Shown one piece after another: positions 22,776-33,569 of a DNA stretch of 64,000 bases. Under the pieces are notes generated by a model. The model was not told the origin of the DNA. It saw nothing but the letters and a program-made list of their open reading frames with translations, and searched no databases. The stretch is from Ampelocalamus luodianensis (taxonomy: Eukaryota; Streptophyta; Magnoliopsida; Poales; Poaceae). Within the stretch, counting starts at the first letter, position 1; every line of letters starts with the position of its first letter. A program made the position numbers and the translations under genes. The stretch covers positions 5,808,407-5,872,406 of the forward strand of contig CM070623.1 in NCBI GenBank assembly GCA_036346255.1. Reading direction: 5' to 3'.

Positions 22776-23134
22776 GTAATGTACATCTCTGGAATGCTCG
22801 AAAGATATACCTGTAGGACGTCTTAGCTAATTGTATATCGTTTTATAGGTGCCCGCGCTCTACAGGCTCTAAGTGAGGCTGGTTGGGTCCATTTCTGTTG
22901 AGGCTAGGCGGGGAGTGGTGTATCCATGTGAGGAAGGGATAGTGATGCACGGTGCCCAGCTGTCGCAGGGTTACGCCAAGGTCCAGGTGGACATGGTATA
23001 TGATAATTTGATGGCTGTCCCACCGGAGAAGCCCCCGGACGAAGAGATCATAACACTAGAGGATGCCTTGCACACTTATGTCCAGTGGCCCAAGAGGTAT
23101 ATCGCCCTTGACCCTGCAGTGCCGCGATCTCCAC
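22776..23134 (+). pseudogene. CACTA ORF2 fragment in the deletion derivative
   Basis: It starts at the intron donor GTAATGTACATC and reads on into VYPCEEGIVMHGAQLSQGYA, DEEIITLEDALHTYVQWPKR and LDPAVPRSP. Few substitutions separate it from 18782-19131, so both descend from the same family recently. One difference, DEE for NEE, suggests the copy here is closer to the ancestral protein. Confidence 0.8.
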
Positions 23135-23136
23135 CC

Positions 23137-23777
23137 TGAAGGTCTTTAGAGCTGATTTTAATCGTTCTTTTTCATCTGATGTTAGGTGTTTGGTAGCTTC
23201 TGAATATAGATAGATTTTCTTTTAGCACCGTAGGTTGGGACACATTGGTTTTTATCACCTTACACGGATCAGTAGGATGGATCTCATTAGGGGGTTACAT
23301 AAGCTTAAGGGTGGTAAAAATTTGGTTTGTTCCCCTTGTAGATATGGTAAGATGGTAGCTACTCCACACCCACCTCTTTCTATGATCATCACAGATGGCA
23401 CTGGTCAATTGTTGCACATGGACACTGTAGGTTCTTCTAGGGTTCAATTTGTTGGAGGCAAATGGTACATAATTGTAATTGTTGGCGATTACTCCAGATA
23501 TTCTTGGGTTTATTTTATGTTGTCTAAGGATTAGGATTTTGATCATTTTAGAGATTTGTTTCTTAAACTTAATCATGAATTGCCAGGTGCTCTAAAAGCT
23601 ATAAGGAGTGATAATGGTACTGAATTTAAGAATTCATCTTTTGCTTCTTTTTGCTCTAAAAAAGGTTTAGAACATCAATTTTCTCCTCCTCGTGTTCCAT
23701 AGCAAAATGGGGTAGTAGAGAGGAAAAATAGAATCTTAGTTGAGATGGCTAGGACTATGCTTAATGAGCATGCTACT
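23137..23777 (+). pseudogene. Ty1/copia GAG-pre-integrase and integrase, left half
   Basis: Copia integrase would insert the element's cDNA. The frame from 23226 reads HRRLGHIGF (GAG-pre-integrase), CSPCRYGKM (zinc CxxC), LLHMDTVGSSRVQ and GDYSRYSWVYF (core, first Asp), KAIRSDNGTEF (second Asp) and NGVVERKNRIL (catalytic Glu). It stops at MARTMLNEHAT, where E2 inserted. In-frame stops lie at 23532 (LSKD*DF) and 23700 (RVP*QNG). The right half continues at 38728. Upstream gag, protease and the LTR are absent. Confidence 0.85.
23773..23777. repeat. Left 5-bp target-site duplication of E2
   Basis: CTACT before the E2 5' LTR is repeated exactly at 38723-38727 after the 3' LTR. Confidence 0.9.
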
Positions 23778-26700
23778 TATAACATCCCCAAATTGATTAA
23801 TGAGAATTAGTATGCATCTTATCAGCATGCATGATACATTTGCATCAAATATTGTACTTGGAAAATCTAAATCAAGCATTAAACATAGACTTCAAATTTG
23901 AACTCCAACTAAAAACAGCAACAAAAACCTTTGATCATCATCTGGAAATAATTTATTCAAATACTATGATAATTATCATGAATTAATATAATTTTTCCAA
24001 AAATTTTGGAACTCAAATCAACCCCTAGAAAATTCAAACACGATACAAAAACCTACTTTAGGTTGAATTAAAACTATGCAAAATATATCATGAAAAGTAA
24101 GGTTTAATAATTTTTGTGAATACTAGAATGTCCCAGGACCCTCTGTGAATTATTTCAGATTTTTAGGATTTTTATTTCTAATTTTAGTGGCTGGGTCAAA
24201 GTGGGAGAATAGATTTATTCCTCAGTCAACTGTTAGACTCAGCCCTAACTGAGCCGGACCAGACCCTGACTCAGACTCGAGTCCGACCCAGGGCGAGTGG
24301 ACTCGGCTAAATCAACTAACGTCCCTTAGATCCTGGCCGTCCTCTTTTAATCGAACGGCCCGAGCCACACCGCACCCCCCTCGCTCTTGTGCCGTTGACC
24401 CGCGGGCCCCGCTGGTCAGGCCCGTCTTCAACCTCGGGCAGGGGCGCGCGCAGGAGCCGAACGCCACGCGCCCGCCGCACTCTGCTGCCCCTCCGTTAGC
24501 ACTCGCGACGCCGTGACCCACCGCCCTCTCCGACCTATCCCCGAGCGTCTCCACTCAACGCCGTGCCCATCTCCGTTATCCCCCAAGCTTAATACCCTTC
24601 GCACCACTTCCATTTCAGCCATTCTCCCTCTCAGTGGCAGAGGGAGAAGAAGTTTTTCTTGCTTTTCTTCTCGGGTAAGCTCCGCTCCCCTATGTCCTTT
24701 GTCTTCCACTATCATCGCCGTGTTCGTTTTGCTAAGTTGAGCCCTTGAATTTTTGCCGTAGCTCTCGGACCCTAACCTTGTCTTTCGATGACCCCGAGCG
24801 TGCTCTAAGTGCCATCCCTGTGTCATCTCTTATTACGGTAAGTTATAACTTGGATTAACTGCGTCATCTCGTTCCTTCAAGCACTCTTCCGATTTCCCCT
24901 CATCTTTTGGACCGTGTACTTCAGGAGCTAGTGAATTGGGATTTTCCCCTTTTGTCGGCCGATGCCTCTGTTCTTCGTCAAATCGCCGTCATGGTGAGCC
25001 ATTTCTTGATTGATTCCGGTTACACCATCTTCTCTGCCCCCTGAACCCTTCACAACCGTTCTTCACTGATCTCTTGTCGCAGGTTTCTCTCCCCTCGTGA
25101 ACCCAAGCGTCGCCGTCGCCATTGATGGCACTAGTTTCTTCCCGAGCTTTTCCAGCTTTTCTTTTTCTGCTAGTAAGCTTCCACTGACTTCCTAGTAGCT
25201 CAAGCATACGTTGTTTTGCACTTATTTGCACCGTGGCGTCACTTTCGTTGTTGCCGCTTTAGCACCGCCGCCTTCTCGGTCGTCTTTGCACGCACCACCG
25301 TAAGCTTAGTCACTGGTGCCATTAGCTTCGCTAGGGTATGAGGAACCCATTTATGGCCTTGACCGGCGTCGGCGTGGACCATAGCGCCGGCAAGCCGCCA
25401 GGAAAGCTAACGGGAGCGCAGCTCTGTTGTCGGATTACCGACCGAAAACAGTAGCGCAATTAGTTTAAATCTAATTGTTGTTTAATTTGAGTAATGGTTG
25501 TTTAAAGAAGTTGATATCTCTATGACTTGTGGGCCCGTATTATTGGTTAAGTGGTTATGTATTTTCAGTAGGACGTATTCCCTTAAGGTAAAATGTTTTA
25601 TTAGGATGCTTTGAATAGTTTTACGTCTCTTTGTGTAGGAGACGTATTCCAAAGAGTACGCCTTCGGCTTGGTTTCGGCCAAGACCGGTCGCGTTGATTG
25701 GGTCAAAACCCTGACCCGGCCCCACTCGTCATCCCTGTGGCTAGCTGTAGGTGAGTGAGAAAAGTATTGAGTTCTTTTAGAAAATCTGGAAAACGAATTA
25801 TATTCACACTGAAAATTGTATTAACTTCAAAAATCCATATCTAATTCAAATCAACTCCAAATTGAATGAAACCACTTCTGGTAATTTTATTTTTTAATGA
25901 ACTTTATGTTAAAATTGGTTTCAAACATGTCTATGTAACAGAGAGAATTATTTTGGAAAATGAGCTATAAACACTATTATTTTTACAAAAGAAAATGGCT
26001 GATAACTTTAAAAATTCATAAGTAATTCTTGGAAACTCCAAAAATAGTGAAATCAGTTTTGATAATTTCTATTTCAAATGAACTTAATTATAAAAATGGT
26101 TTCAAACTTACCTCTATCACAGAAACTATAGTTTGAGGAAAATGATCCTAAAGGGCATTATTTTTTACACTATTAATGCTGATGACTTTAGAAATCAATA
26201 ACAAAATCATGAAAACTCCAATTGAAGCAAACTCAACTGTTTTGAACTTGTAATAAAATTGCCTATTTATCCATGTATGGATAATCACTGCTCTACAAAT
26301 TTTGACCAAATAATTAAATTAGGTGAATAGTGAGAGATCGGATTTTATAGAAAGCTGAGTTTCAAACTGTTATAACTTTCACATACTAAATCCAAATGGA
26401 ATGAATCCTTCACTTAAATTCATATAAAATCATAATCTACCTACTGTATAAATTTCATATATTTTTTAGCATGTTGAATTTCTGGCTTTATTTGATATTT
26501 ATTGCAATATCGTCTTTCATTAGGTTTTTCGACGATAACGATTTATTCGTGAGATTATTATGAGTATAACCTGAGATTGAACAAGTGGTACAGCAAAGGT
26601 GCGAGCACCCTCCTCTTGATCATATTGCTCCCAGTGATTTTTAAATGTTTTGTGTGAGTTTATTATCACAATTGCATGCTATTTTGAAATGTATATTTAT

Positions 26701-28855
26701 GGGTAGAAGTAGTTAAATTCCTAATTGTTGCATTAGCCCTCCTTTGAATGTTGATTACCTTTTTACCTTGAATGACTAAGGTTATATGTTATATGGGATT
26801 GTTTATTAGTTTGTAGAACGATGCTTAGCCATGCTAGTAGTCGTAGCCGAGAGCGGTTGATAGAGCTAGTCCATCGGCCAGTGAATCGAATTGAATCCTA
26901 ATGAAATTTGAGGATTTTATGGATTGGATTATGTTGGATTTTAGGATTGTATCCAGATCTTCGCATCTGGGGTTTGTGGACATATGGGCATGTGTTTTAT
27001 GTTCTTAACTTGGACGGGTGTAGGGTGATCATGAAATATTGTTGTTGTTTTTGTTATGGAATTGTGTAGCCCCGTCTGAGTGTTTAAGGACCGGTATGTG
27101 GTGTGATGAACCAAGTCTTACGTGCAACCACACGCCAGGATAATGGCGAAGGCTTGGCTTAATAATTTGTTGTGTGTTAGCTATCAAAACACAATGGGAT
27201 TGACAATTGTTATTGTTATGTATTTAATTGTTCTTTTGTCAATCTCGTGGGGGCATATTAAATTTTTGCCTTACTTGCCCTTAAGGGTGTCTTGTTTGTT
27301 AATGGACTTACTTACACAACGGGGTTCACCTGTGGTGTGAGGCGCTTAGTCTGCTATGGGATTCTGTTCCTCGGGTGGTTTGATAGTTAGGACATGACAT
27401 TGTAACGGCCTCGTTATGATATCTTAGTCACACTCCTTCGGAAGAGTGCATGGCGACAGTATAAGGTATTCATATCGTGTGGGTAAAGTCGTACAACTCT
27501 GCAGAGTAACTAAATCTATTCGAATAGCCTCGTCTAGGTTATGGACAACACTTGTGGGAAGCGAGTACGATTAGCTTTTGGGAATTGAGTTGGAGTTATG
27601 GTTGAAAATGTATGTCTTTATGTTAGTTGTTCAGATCTAAAATGATTTCATGAACGCGTAGTTCGCGCGTTAAATTTGTTGAGGAATCAATTGTGCCCCG
27701 AATGGGATGTTCGTGTGTTGATTATACGTGGAGATTATACCCTTGTTGATCATTACTTACTATCATAAAATGTTTTCTAAATGCTTTACAAATGGCAAGT
27801 TAGAATCTTTTATCCTTATGCAAAACTTGCTTTATGCTGAAAACTGACTAGTGTAGTAACCTTCCTTTGATACTTACATGCATCCTTATTTCTCTTCAAA
27901 GTCTCGCGAGTACAATTTTGTACTCTAACAGTGTCTATTTGTCTAGGTGAGAACGACGGGTGCAACGGAACTCCAGTTGGTTGCTTGTGGGATTGTGGGC
28001 ATACCAACTCGGTTATTCCCTTTTTATTTTAAGTTTATCTTCCGCTGCAATTTATTTGTGTTAATTAGATTTGGCCGATCGGCCCTCTTTCGCAACCTTG
28101 TACTATAAGGTTCTATTTAAATGATGTTGTAATTGAATCTTTTATTCTCGTACATTGTGTATGGATGTGATTGCAATGTTGTGTACTAGGATATGTGCAT
28201 GTTAGCCACTGATCCTTGGGAGCTAGCATGTGACCAAGGTAGTCAGAGTTAAGATCCCGAGTCAGATCGATTTGCCTTCGGTAGGATCGAATCGTAGTAT
28301 CGAATCGTAGAATCGGCGATTCTACGGATTTGTAAAAATACACATATTTACCATCTATACTATAAGTTTGTATAATTCTTATAAAGTTTACCACTTACTT
28401 ATTACCAAAAAAGGGGCAAAACACTTCTTATCACACAACAGAAAAGCATAATGGTACTCACATGATGGGTGATATAGTTCTGAACTACAGGAGAACAACA
28501 TGATCACACTGATATAATATTTTGCATGCTCCTTGTTTATTTATAGTTTCATTCTAAAAAATTGATATCAACAAATTTTGCTCTAAAACAAAATATCAGT
28601 AAAGCCTAGCCTCTAAAAAAATTACAATTTTTTTTTGCCCTAAGACTCTACGAGTAGGATCGATGTAAGATTTGGATCGACGGGCTGTCGTGGGTTCGTA
28701 GAATCGTAAGACTCTAAGAGTTGGATCGCGATCCTAACTACCTTGCATGTGACACATATCTGGGTCACTCGGAATCGTGTGCATCTCACATTAAGTGTTG
28801 CGTTTATGGCGTATTCACTTAGCTTGATACGGATCCTATCTCGGGGGTCCTCACA
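23778..28855 (+). repeat. 5' LTR of E2, 5.1 kb including a MITE
   Basis: It begins TATAACATCCCC, where the 3' LTR has TGTAACATCCCC, so the terminal TG has mutated to TA. It ends GGGGTCCTCACA. The GC-rich portion (about 24240-25450) contains a leader-like stretch with CTTCTCGGGTAAGCTC, a good splice-donor context. Block 27477-27546, with CTATTCGAATAG, is conserved in the other gypsy LTRs. It is longer than the 3' LTR by about 0.5 kb because of the insertion at 28235-28745. Confidence 0.9.
28227..28753. mobile_element. hAT-type MITE with 8-bp target duplication
   Basis: The element (28235-28745, 511 bp) has TIRs CAAGGTAGT...ACTACCTTG. It is flanked by CATGTGAC at 28227-28234 and 28746-28753. 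The E2 3' LTR shows the uninterrupted site at about 38606-38620 (AGCATGTGACACATATC), which proves an insertion. An 8-bp duplication and a CA-starting TIR are typical of hAT elements. It has no coding capacity. The interior carries repeated GATCGAATCGTAG-type words. Confidence 0.85.
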
Positions 28856-28859
28856 GCGT

Positions 28860-28872
28860 TGGTATCAGAGCC
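28860..28872 (+). other. Primer binding site of E2 (Met-tRNA type)
   Basis: TGGTATCAGAGCC lies four bases after the LTR end, the same as in E1 and E3. Confidence 0.92.
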
Positions 28873-29456
28873 ATACTGACTGTAGGTTAAAGCCGTAGCA
28901 ATGGATGTGTTAGGATTTTGAGTTACAAGGAAAATTTTCAAACTATCAAAAGTTTGGCAAAAATGTTAGTAATATAATTCCTTTGTTTCTTACCCATCCT
29001 AGCATCTAATTCTTACCTCACCATTCTTTTGATTTGTACAAAATCATTTTCTCTAATGCTCGTCCCTCTTTCAACACTAGAAAACGTTAAATAGTCGCCG
29101 GTGAAGAGCAATAATGGAAGAACAAGAAGACGACGCCTTGCTGCGATTTTAGGAATAAATTAGGATTTATTCTTAGGTATTATACACCCTAATGTTGTTA
29201 CTTAGCTTGTAGACGCTGGATTTTGTGAAGATTATTTGCTCTCTTTTGGTTCCTAGTAGTTGTGCATCGCCTACGGGCGGGTTATATCGCAACTATGTCA
29301 GAAGACTGACTGAGTTTTTATTTGTATCTTGCGCTGTCCACATGGACTTTAGCAACCGTTTTTCATGTTGCATAAATGGCTTTTATCGTGCATTCATACT
29401 AGGTTAAGTTACCCTTTGCTGTCTATTGCCTACTTTATGCTTTTCCCCATTCCTTT
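28873..29456 (+). other. E2 untranslated leader
   Basis: This AT-rich stretch lies between the PBS and gag. The short open frame at 29225-29407 has no recognisable domain. By position it is the leader of the element's RNA. Confidence 0.6.
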
Positions 29457-30684
29457 TTGCCGGTTGCTAACAAGTTGAATGGCAACAGGATGTCGGGTAT
29501 TAAAACTCATTTGACATCGGAAGTAATGGAGGACTCACGTCCCATGGGTTCTCAAATCACCGATGCTCAACCCCCGAATCCCCAACGGCATAATCCGGAG
29601 CACCCTGACCTGCAATTTCAGCACGTAGGTCGGCAAGAAGAAGTGACTCCACCTCAGCCATCTGTGGCCGATGTGTTGATCCAGATGGAGCAAAGTCAGC
29701 AAGACCAGACTCTCATCTTGCAGCAAATTGCTCAGAACACCGCCACTGCCCAAGGTGCTCAAATGGCAGCAGGAGGAGCCGATCTTTATGGCTCCCGATT
29801 TGCTGATTTTCTGAGCGCAAAGCCTCCTGTGTTCTCTTGTTCTGAGGATCCTCGATGCGATGATTGGCTTCGGAGCATTGAACGAAAGTTGATCATTGCT
29901 CAGTGTGCTGACCACGAGAAGGTCTTATACGCCTCAAATCAACTCGAAGGGGCCGCTTCTGCATGGTGCGACAATTTTTGCGCCATGCAGCCCGCCAGTT
30001 CCGTTCCATCATGGGACGAGTTCCGGATAGCTTTTCGAGAGGCACATGTTCCCTCTAGCATCGTGGGTATCAAGAGGCATGAATTTCTCGCGCTGAAGTA
30101 AGACAACAAGTCCGTATTGGAGTACCTCCGCGAGTTCAATCGTTTGGCTCGTTACGCTCGCACGATGTCTCCACCGATCGAAAAGCAAGACCAGTTCTTG
30201 AATGGGCTAAGCGAAGTGATGCGATTGGCACTCGCTGTACGACGACTTCAAACTTCCAACAAGTGGTGGACAAGGCTATCATAGTGGAAAATAAGATGCA
30301 AGCGGTTGTAGAATCGCGGCGCAAGAAGGTTGCACAAATTTCAGCAAGATGCGGTTTTCAAGAACCGCATGCTTGGCAGCCCTCTCTCACGATTTTCGGA
30401 CTTGGCATCTCGAGTATCCCTATGCAAGTGTTTTCACCGCCTCAGCAAGAAACCCAGTTAAGGCATCCTGGAAAGAAGCTAAGAAGCCGGCACAGACGAA
30501 GCTTGTTAGCTGCATGTTTCACTTGTGGCAATCCAGGGCATTTTCAAGTCATTGTGCGGTGAAGCACCAAGTCTACCCCCGTCAATGCCAAGACCTTGAA
30601 AACTCCCTTGTTCAGCGGTCTGATGTCACTTCTCAGAACCCCGGTCATGCTCATGTCAACCATGTCACCGCCGAGGAAGCGTAG
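29457..30684 (+). pseudogene. E2 gag (capsid and nucleocapsid), interrupted
   Basis: Gag builds the retrotransposon particle. The first segment (29457-30101, 214 codons) has the Gln-rich N-terminal part and the capsid motifs DDWLRSIERKLIIAQC, YASNQLEGAASAWCDNF and WDEFRIAFREAHVP. It ends at a TAA directly after FLALK, where E3 has Gln (FLALKQGRK). The frame then continues to about 30235 (LEYLREFNRLARYA) and shifts. The zinc knuckle starts CFTCGNPGHF at 30518, but its last Cys is in another frame (FSSHC), because of one extra base. The natural start is probably one of the Mets at 29457-29526. Confidence 0.85.
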
Positions 30685-30698
30685 GAGCACTCGACGTT

Positions 30699-31115
30699 GT
30701 GTTGGGCACCTTTCTAGTTAATTCGACTCCTGCGACCGTGTTGTTTGACTCTGGAGCATCTCATTCTTTCATATCCAGAGGTTTTGCTACACTTCACAAC
30801 CTCCCACTCAGCTTGATTCCTGCACCTATGATGATTCAATCACCAGGTTCAGAAATGAGAAGCCTTCATGAATGTCGGGAAATTGAAATTGAGATTAAAG
30901 GGGTGAAGTTTCTGGCCAATCTTATTGTGATAAATTCAGCGGGCCTTGATGTTATTCTTGGGATGAATTGTCTGTCCAAGAACCATGGTCAAATTTATTG
31001 TGCCCGCAAAGTTATCACTCTCACAAGTCCTCTTGGTTTTCTAGTCGAAATGGTGCCGAAATTGGAGCATCCTCATCTCTATGCCCTTAGTGGCGAAGAG
31101 TTGCGATTTGAGTGA
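30699..31115 (+). CDS. E2 aspartic protease segment of gag-pol
   Basis: This open segment of 138 codons encodes the retropepsin-like protease that matures Gag-Pol. It shows the intact active site LFDSGASHSFIS at about residues 15-26 and the conserved IVINSAGLDVILGMNCLSKNHG in the C-terminal half. The usual Trp in GMDWL is changed to Asn-Cys (GMNCL), which may weaken the fold. It is followed by LSGEELRFE and a stop, then a frame change into RT. It is part of a polyprotein, so the Met at 30699 is not a true start. Confidence 0.85.
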   Translation: MLGTFLVNSTPATVLFDSGASHSFISRGFATLHNLPLSLIPAPMMIQSPGSEMRSLHECREIEIEIKGVKFLANLIVINSAGLDVILGMNCLSKNHGQIYCARKVITLTSPLGFLVEMVPKLEHPHLYALSGEELRFE

Positions 31116-31162
31116 AGTTCGGTGGTATGTGAGTTCCGGATGTTTTCTGAGGAACTACGGGC

Positions 31163-32044
31163 ATGCCACCCTCACAAGAAATTGAATTTGTGATCGAGTG
31201 CAGCCGGAATCGCTCCTATATCAAAACAAATTTTTATCGAATGTCGCCTAATGAGTTGGTTGAATTGAAGAAGCAACTCGCAGAACTTCAAGAGAAGGGT
31301 TTCATTAGGCCGAGCTCCTCACCTTGGGGATGCCCAGCTATATTTGTGAAGAAGAAGGACCACAGTCTGCGGATGTGTGTTGACTATCGTCCGTTGAATG
31401 AGGTCACCATCAAGAACAAATATCCACTTCCACGGATCGATGATATGTTCGACCAAATGAACGGTGCTCGTATATTCTCCAAAATTGACTTGAGATTGGG
31501 CTATCATCAAGTTAGGATCAGATCTGAAGACATTCCCAAGACGGCTTTCTCAACTCGTTATGGCTTGTATGAGTGCACCGTCATGTCCTTCGGTTTGACG
31601 AATGCACCGGCCTTGTTCATGAATCTCATGAACTCAGTGTTTATGGAGTATTTGGATAAATTTGTGGTCGTATTTATTGATGACATTCTCATATACTCCA
31701 AATATGAGAGTGAGCATGAAGAACACCTCCGGCTTGTGTTGGGCAAGCTTCGAGAACATCGACTCTATGCAAAATTCAGCAGATGTGAGTTTTTGCTAAA
31801 AGAAGTCGTCTTTTTGGGCCATGTGCTATCCGAAGGCGGAGTTGCTGTGGATCCAAGCAAAGTTCAAGATGTACTTAATTGGAGACAACCCAGGTCCGTC
31901 TCCGAAGTCCGCAGTTTCCTCGGTCTTGCGGGCTATTACCGCCGCTTCATCGAGAATTTCTCAAAAATAGCAAGACCAATGACCCAATTGTTGAAGAAAG
32001 AAAAGAAGTATGAATGGTCAGAGGAATGTGAAGCAAGCTTTTAG
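31163..32044 (+). CDS. E2 reverse transcriptase segment
   Basis: A 293-codon open segment with all RT blocks: RPSSSPWGCPAIFVKKKD, LRMCVDYRPLNE, YPLPRIDDMFDQM, FSKIDLRLGYHQV, SFGLTNAPALF, the catalytic VVFIDDILIYS, FLGHVLSEGGVAVDPSK and RSFLGLAGYYRRFI. It copies the element's RNA to cDNA in the particle. The segment ends at TAG (32042-32044) after CEASF. E1 and E3 both have Gln at this point, so this is a CAG to TAG change rather than a natural end. Downstream RNase H is in the same frame. Confidence 0.93.
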   Translation: MPPSQEIEFVIECSRNRSYIKTNFYRMSPNELVELKKQLAELQEKGFIRPSSSPWGCPAIFVKKKDHSLRMCVDYRPLNEVTIKNKYPLPRIDDMFDQMNGARIFSKIDLRLGYHQVRIRSEDIPKTAFSTRYGLYECTVMSFGLTNAPALFMNLMNSVFMEYLDKFVVVFIDDILIYSKYESEHEEHLRLVLGKLREHRLYAKFSRCEFLLKEVVFLGHVLSEGGVAVDPSKVQDVLNWRQPRSVSEVRSFLGLAGYYRRFIENFSKIARPMTQLLKKEKKYEWSEECEASF

Positions 32045-32599
32045 ATGTTGAAGGATCGTCTAACTTCTGCTGCAGTGTTAGTTCTGCCGGATATCCACAA
32101 AAGCTTCGACATCTATTGCGATGCATCTCGCCTTGGCCTTGGTTGTGTTCTTATGCAAGAGGGCCGAGTTGTGGCGTATGCGTCAAGGCAATTGAGGCCT
32201 CATGAGGTGAATTATCCCACTCATGACCTTGAGCTTGCAGCAGTGGTTCATGCCTTGAAGATATGGCGACATTTTCTTATCGGCAATCGCTGCGAAGTCT
32301 ACACTGATCACAAGAGTTTGAAGTATATCTTCACTCAAGCCGATCTGAACCTAAGGCAAAGAAGATGGCTTGAATTAATCAAGGACTATGATATAGGAGT
32401 TCATTATCATCCAGGGAAAGTCAATGTCGTTGCCGATGCATTGAGCCAAAAATCGCAATGTAACTGCCTTTCGGTTCAACCTGAAACGGAGGCACTATGC
32501 AATGGATTTCAACGGCTCAACTTGGAGATGGTTAGCGAAGGTTTTCTCGCTACCTTGGAAGTGAAACCTACCCTTGAGAACCAGATCATGATGGCCTAG
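32045..32599 (+). CDS. E2 RNase H segment
   Basis: This continues the RT frame after one stop. RNase H removes the RNA template. Motifs are KSFDIYCDASRLGLGCVLMQ (first catalytic Asp), RQLRPHEVNYPTHDLELAAV (Glu), CEVYTDHKSLKYIFTQ (Asp) and the end motif VVADALSQK. A further stop, TAG at 32597-32599 after MMA, lies where relatives have a Gln, and then the frame goes on into integrase. The domain itself looks complete. Confidence 0.9.
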   Translation: MLKDRLTSAAVLVLPDIHKSFDIYCDASRLGLGCVLMQEGRVVAYASRQLRPHEVNYPTHDLELAAVVHALKIWRHFLIGNRCEVYTDHKSLKYIFTQADLNLRQRRWLELIKDYDIGVHYHPGKVNVVADALSQKSQCNCLSVQPETEALCNGFQRLNLEMVSEGFLATLEVKPTLENQIMMA

Positions 32600-33568
32600 A
32601 AGAATGACAAGGGTATGGAGAGAATCAAGCAGAAAATGAAGGCCGGCAAAGCCAAGTGTTTTGTCGAGGACAACCAAGGTGTTTTGTGGTTCGGAAGGCG
32701 ACTGGTTGTGCCAAATGACATGAAGCTTAAAGAATTAATCCTTCATGAAGCCCATGATTCTCTTTTCTCCATCCATCCAGGAAGCTCCAAGATGTATCAA
32801 GACTTGAAGCAAAAATTGTGGTGGAATCGGATGAAGCGTGAGATTGCACGCTTTGTTGCCGAGTGTGATGTGTGTCGATGGGTAAAGGCCGAGCACCAAC
32901 GGCCAGCGGGTATGCTTCAACCCCTCCCCGTTCCCGAATGGAAATGGGATGAAATTGGGATGGATTTCATCACCGGACTTCCAAAGACTCAGCAAGGTTA
33001 TGACTCCATATGGGTGATTGTCGACCGTTTGTCAAAGGTTGCTCATTTTCTCCCCGTCAAGACCACTTATTCAGGCAACCAATTGGCGGAGTTGTATATC
33101 TCCAGAATTGTATGCCTCCATGGTGTGCCGAAGATAATTGTTTCAGATCGAGGTACTCAACTCACCTCGTATTTCTGGAATTGCCTCCATGAAGCAATGG
33201 GAACTCAACTATCCTTTAGCACCGCTTGCCACCCACAAACTAGAGGTCAAACCGAAAGGGTGAATCAAATTTTGGAGGATATGTTGAGAGCTTGTGTGCT
33301 GTCCTATGGCAAGAAATGGGATAAATGCTTACCGTTCGCGGAATTCTCTTATAACAATAGCTATCAAGCAAGCCTCCAAATGTCACCTTTTGAAGTGCTT
33401 TATGGGAGAAGGTGTAGAACACCTCTCAACTGGTCCGAGTCCGGTGAGAGACAATTCTTTGGACCAGACATGATAAATGAGGCCGAAGAGCAAGTTCGTA
33501 TGATTCGGGAGAGACTACGGACGGCTCAATCTCAAATCAAAGTCTTATGCCGACCGTCGTCGTCGTAA
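32600..33568 (+). CDS. E2 integrase (zinc finger and catalytic core)
   Basis: Integrase joins the cDNA to the host chromosome. The frame after the stop at 32599 holds the HHCC zinc finger (HEAHDSLFSIHPG ... CDVCRWVKAEH). The core follows with GMDFITGLP (Asp), IVSDRGTQLTSYF (Asp) and HPQTRGQTERVNQ (Glu), then the conserved SYNNSYQASLQMSPFE and YGRRCRTPLNW. At 33540-33570 the frame shifts, so the C-terminal domain is in the next segment. The Arg in QTRGQ replaces the usual Asp (QTDGQ in E1 and E3). Confidence 0.92.
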   Translation, partial: KNDKGMERIKQKMKAGKAKCFVEDNQGVLWFGRRLVVPNDMKLKELILHEAHDSLFSIHPGSSKMYQDLKQKLWWNRMKREIARFVAECDVCRWVKAEHQRPAGMLQPLPVPEWKWDEIGMDFITGLPKTQQGYDSIWVIVDRLSKVAHFLPVKTTYSGNQLAELYISRIVCLHGVPKIIVSDRGTQLTSYFWNCLHEAMGTQLSFSTACHPQTRGQTERVNQILEDMLRACVLSYGKKWDKCLPFAEFSYNNSYQASLQMSPFEVLYGRRCRTPLNWSESGERQFFGPDMINEAEEQVRMIRERLRTAQSQIKVLCRPSSS

Positions 33569-33569
33569 G

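Larger units (their letters stand above)
22469..23134 (+). mobile_element. Second CACTA element, left end with large internal deletion
   Basis: It begins with the TIR CACTACTACAAAAA (22469-22482), then about five inverted subterminal pairs (22500-22775). It jumps directly to a copy of ORF2 sequence (22776-23134) that matches 18782-19131 almost base for base. TNP2 and the first half of ORF2 are absent, so this is a non-autonomous deletion derivative. It then runs straight into copia sequence; no right CACTA end was found downstream. Confidence 0.75.
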
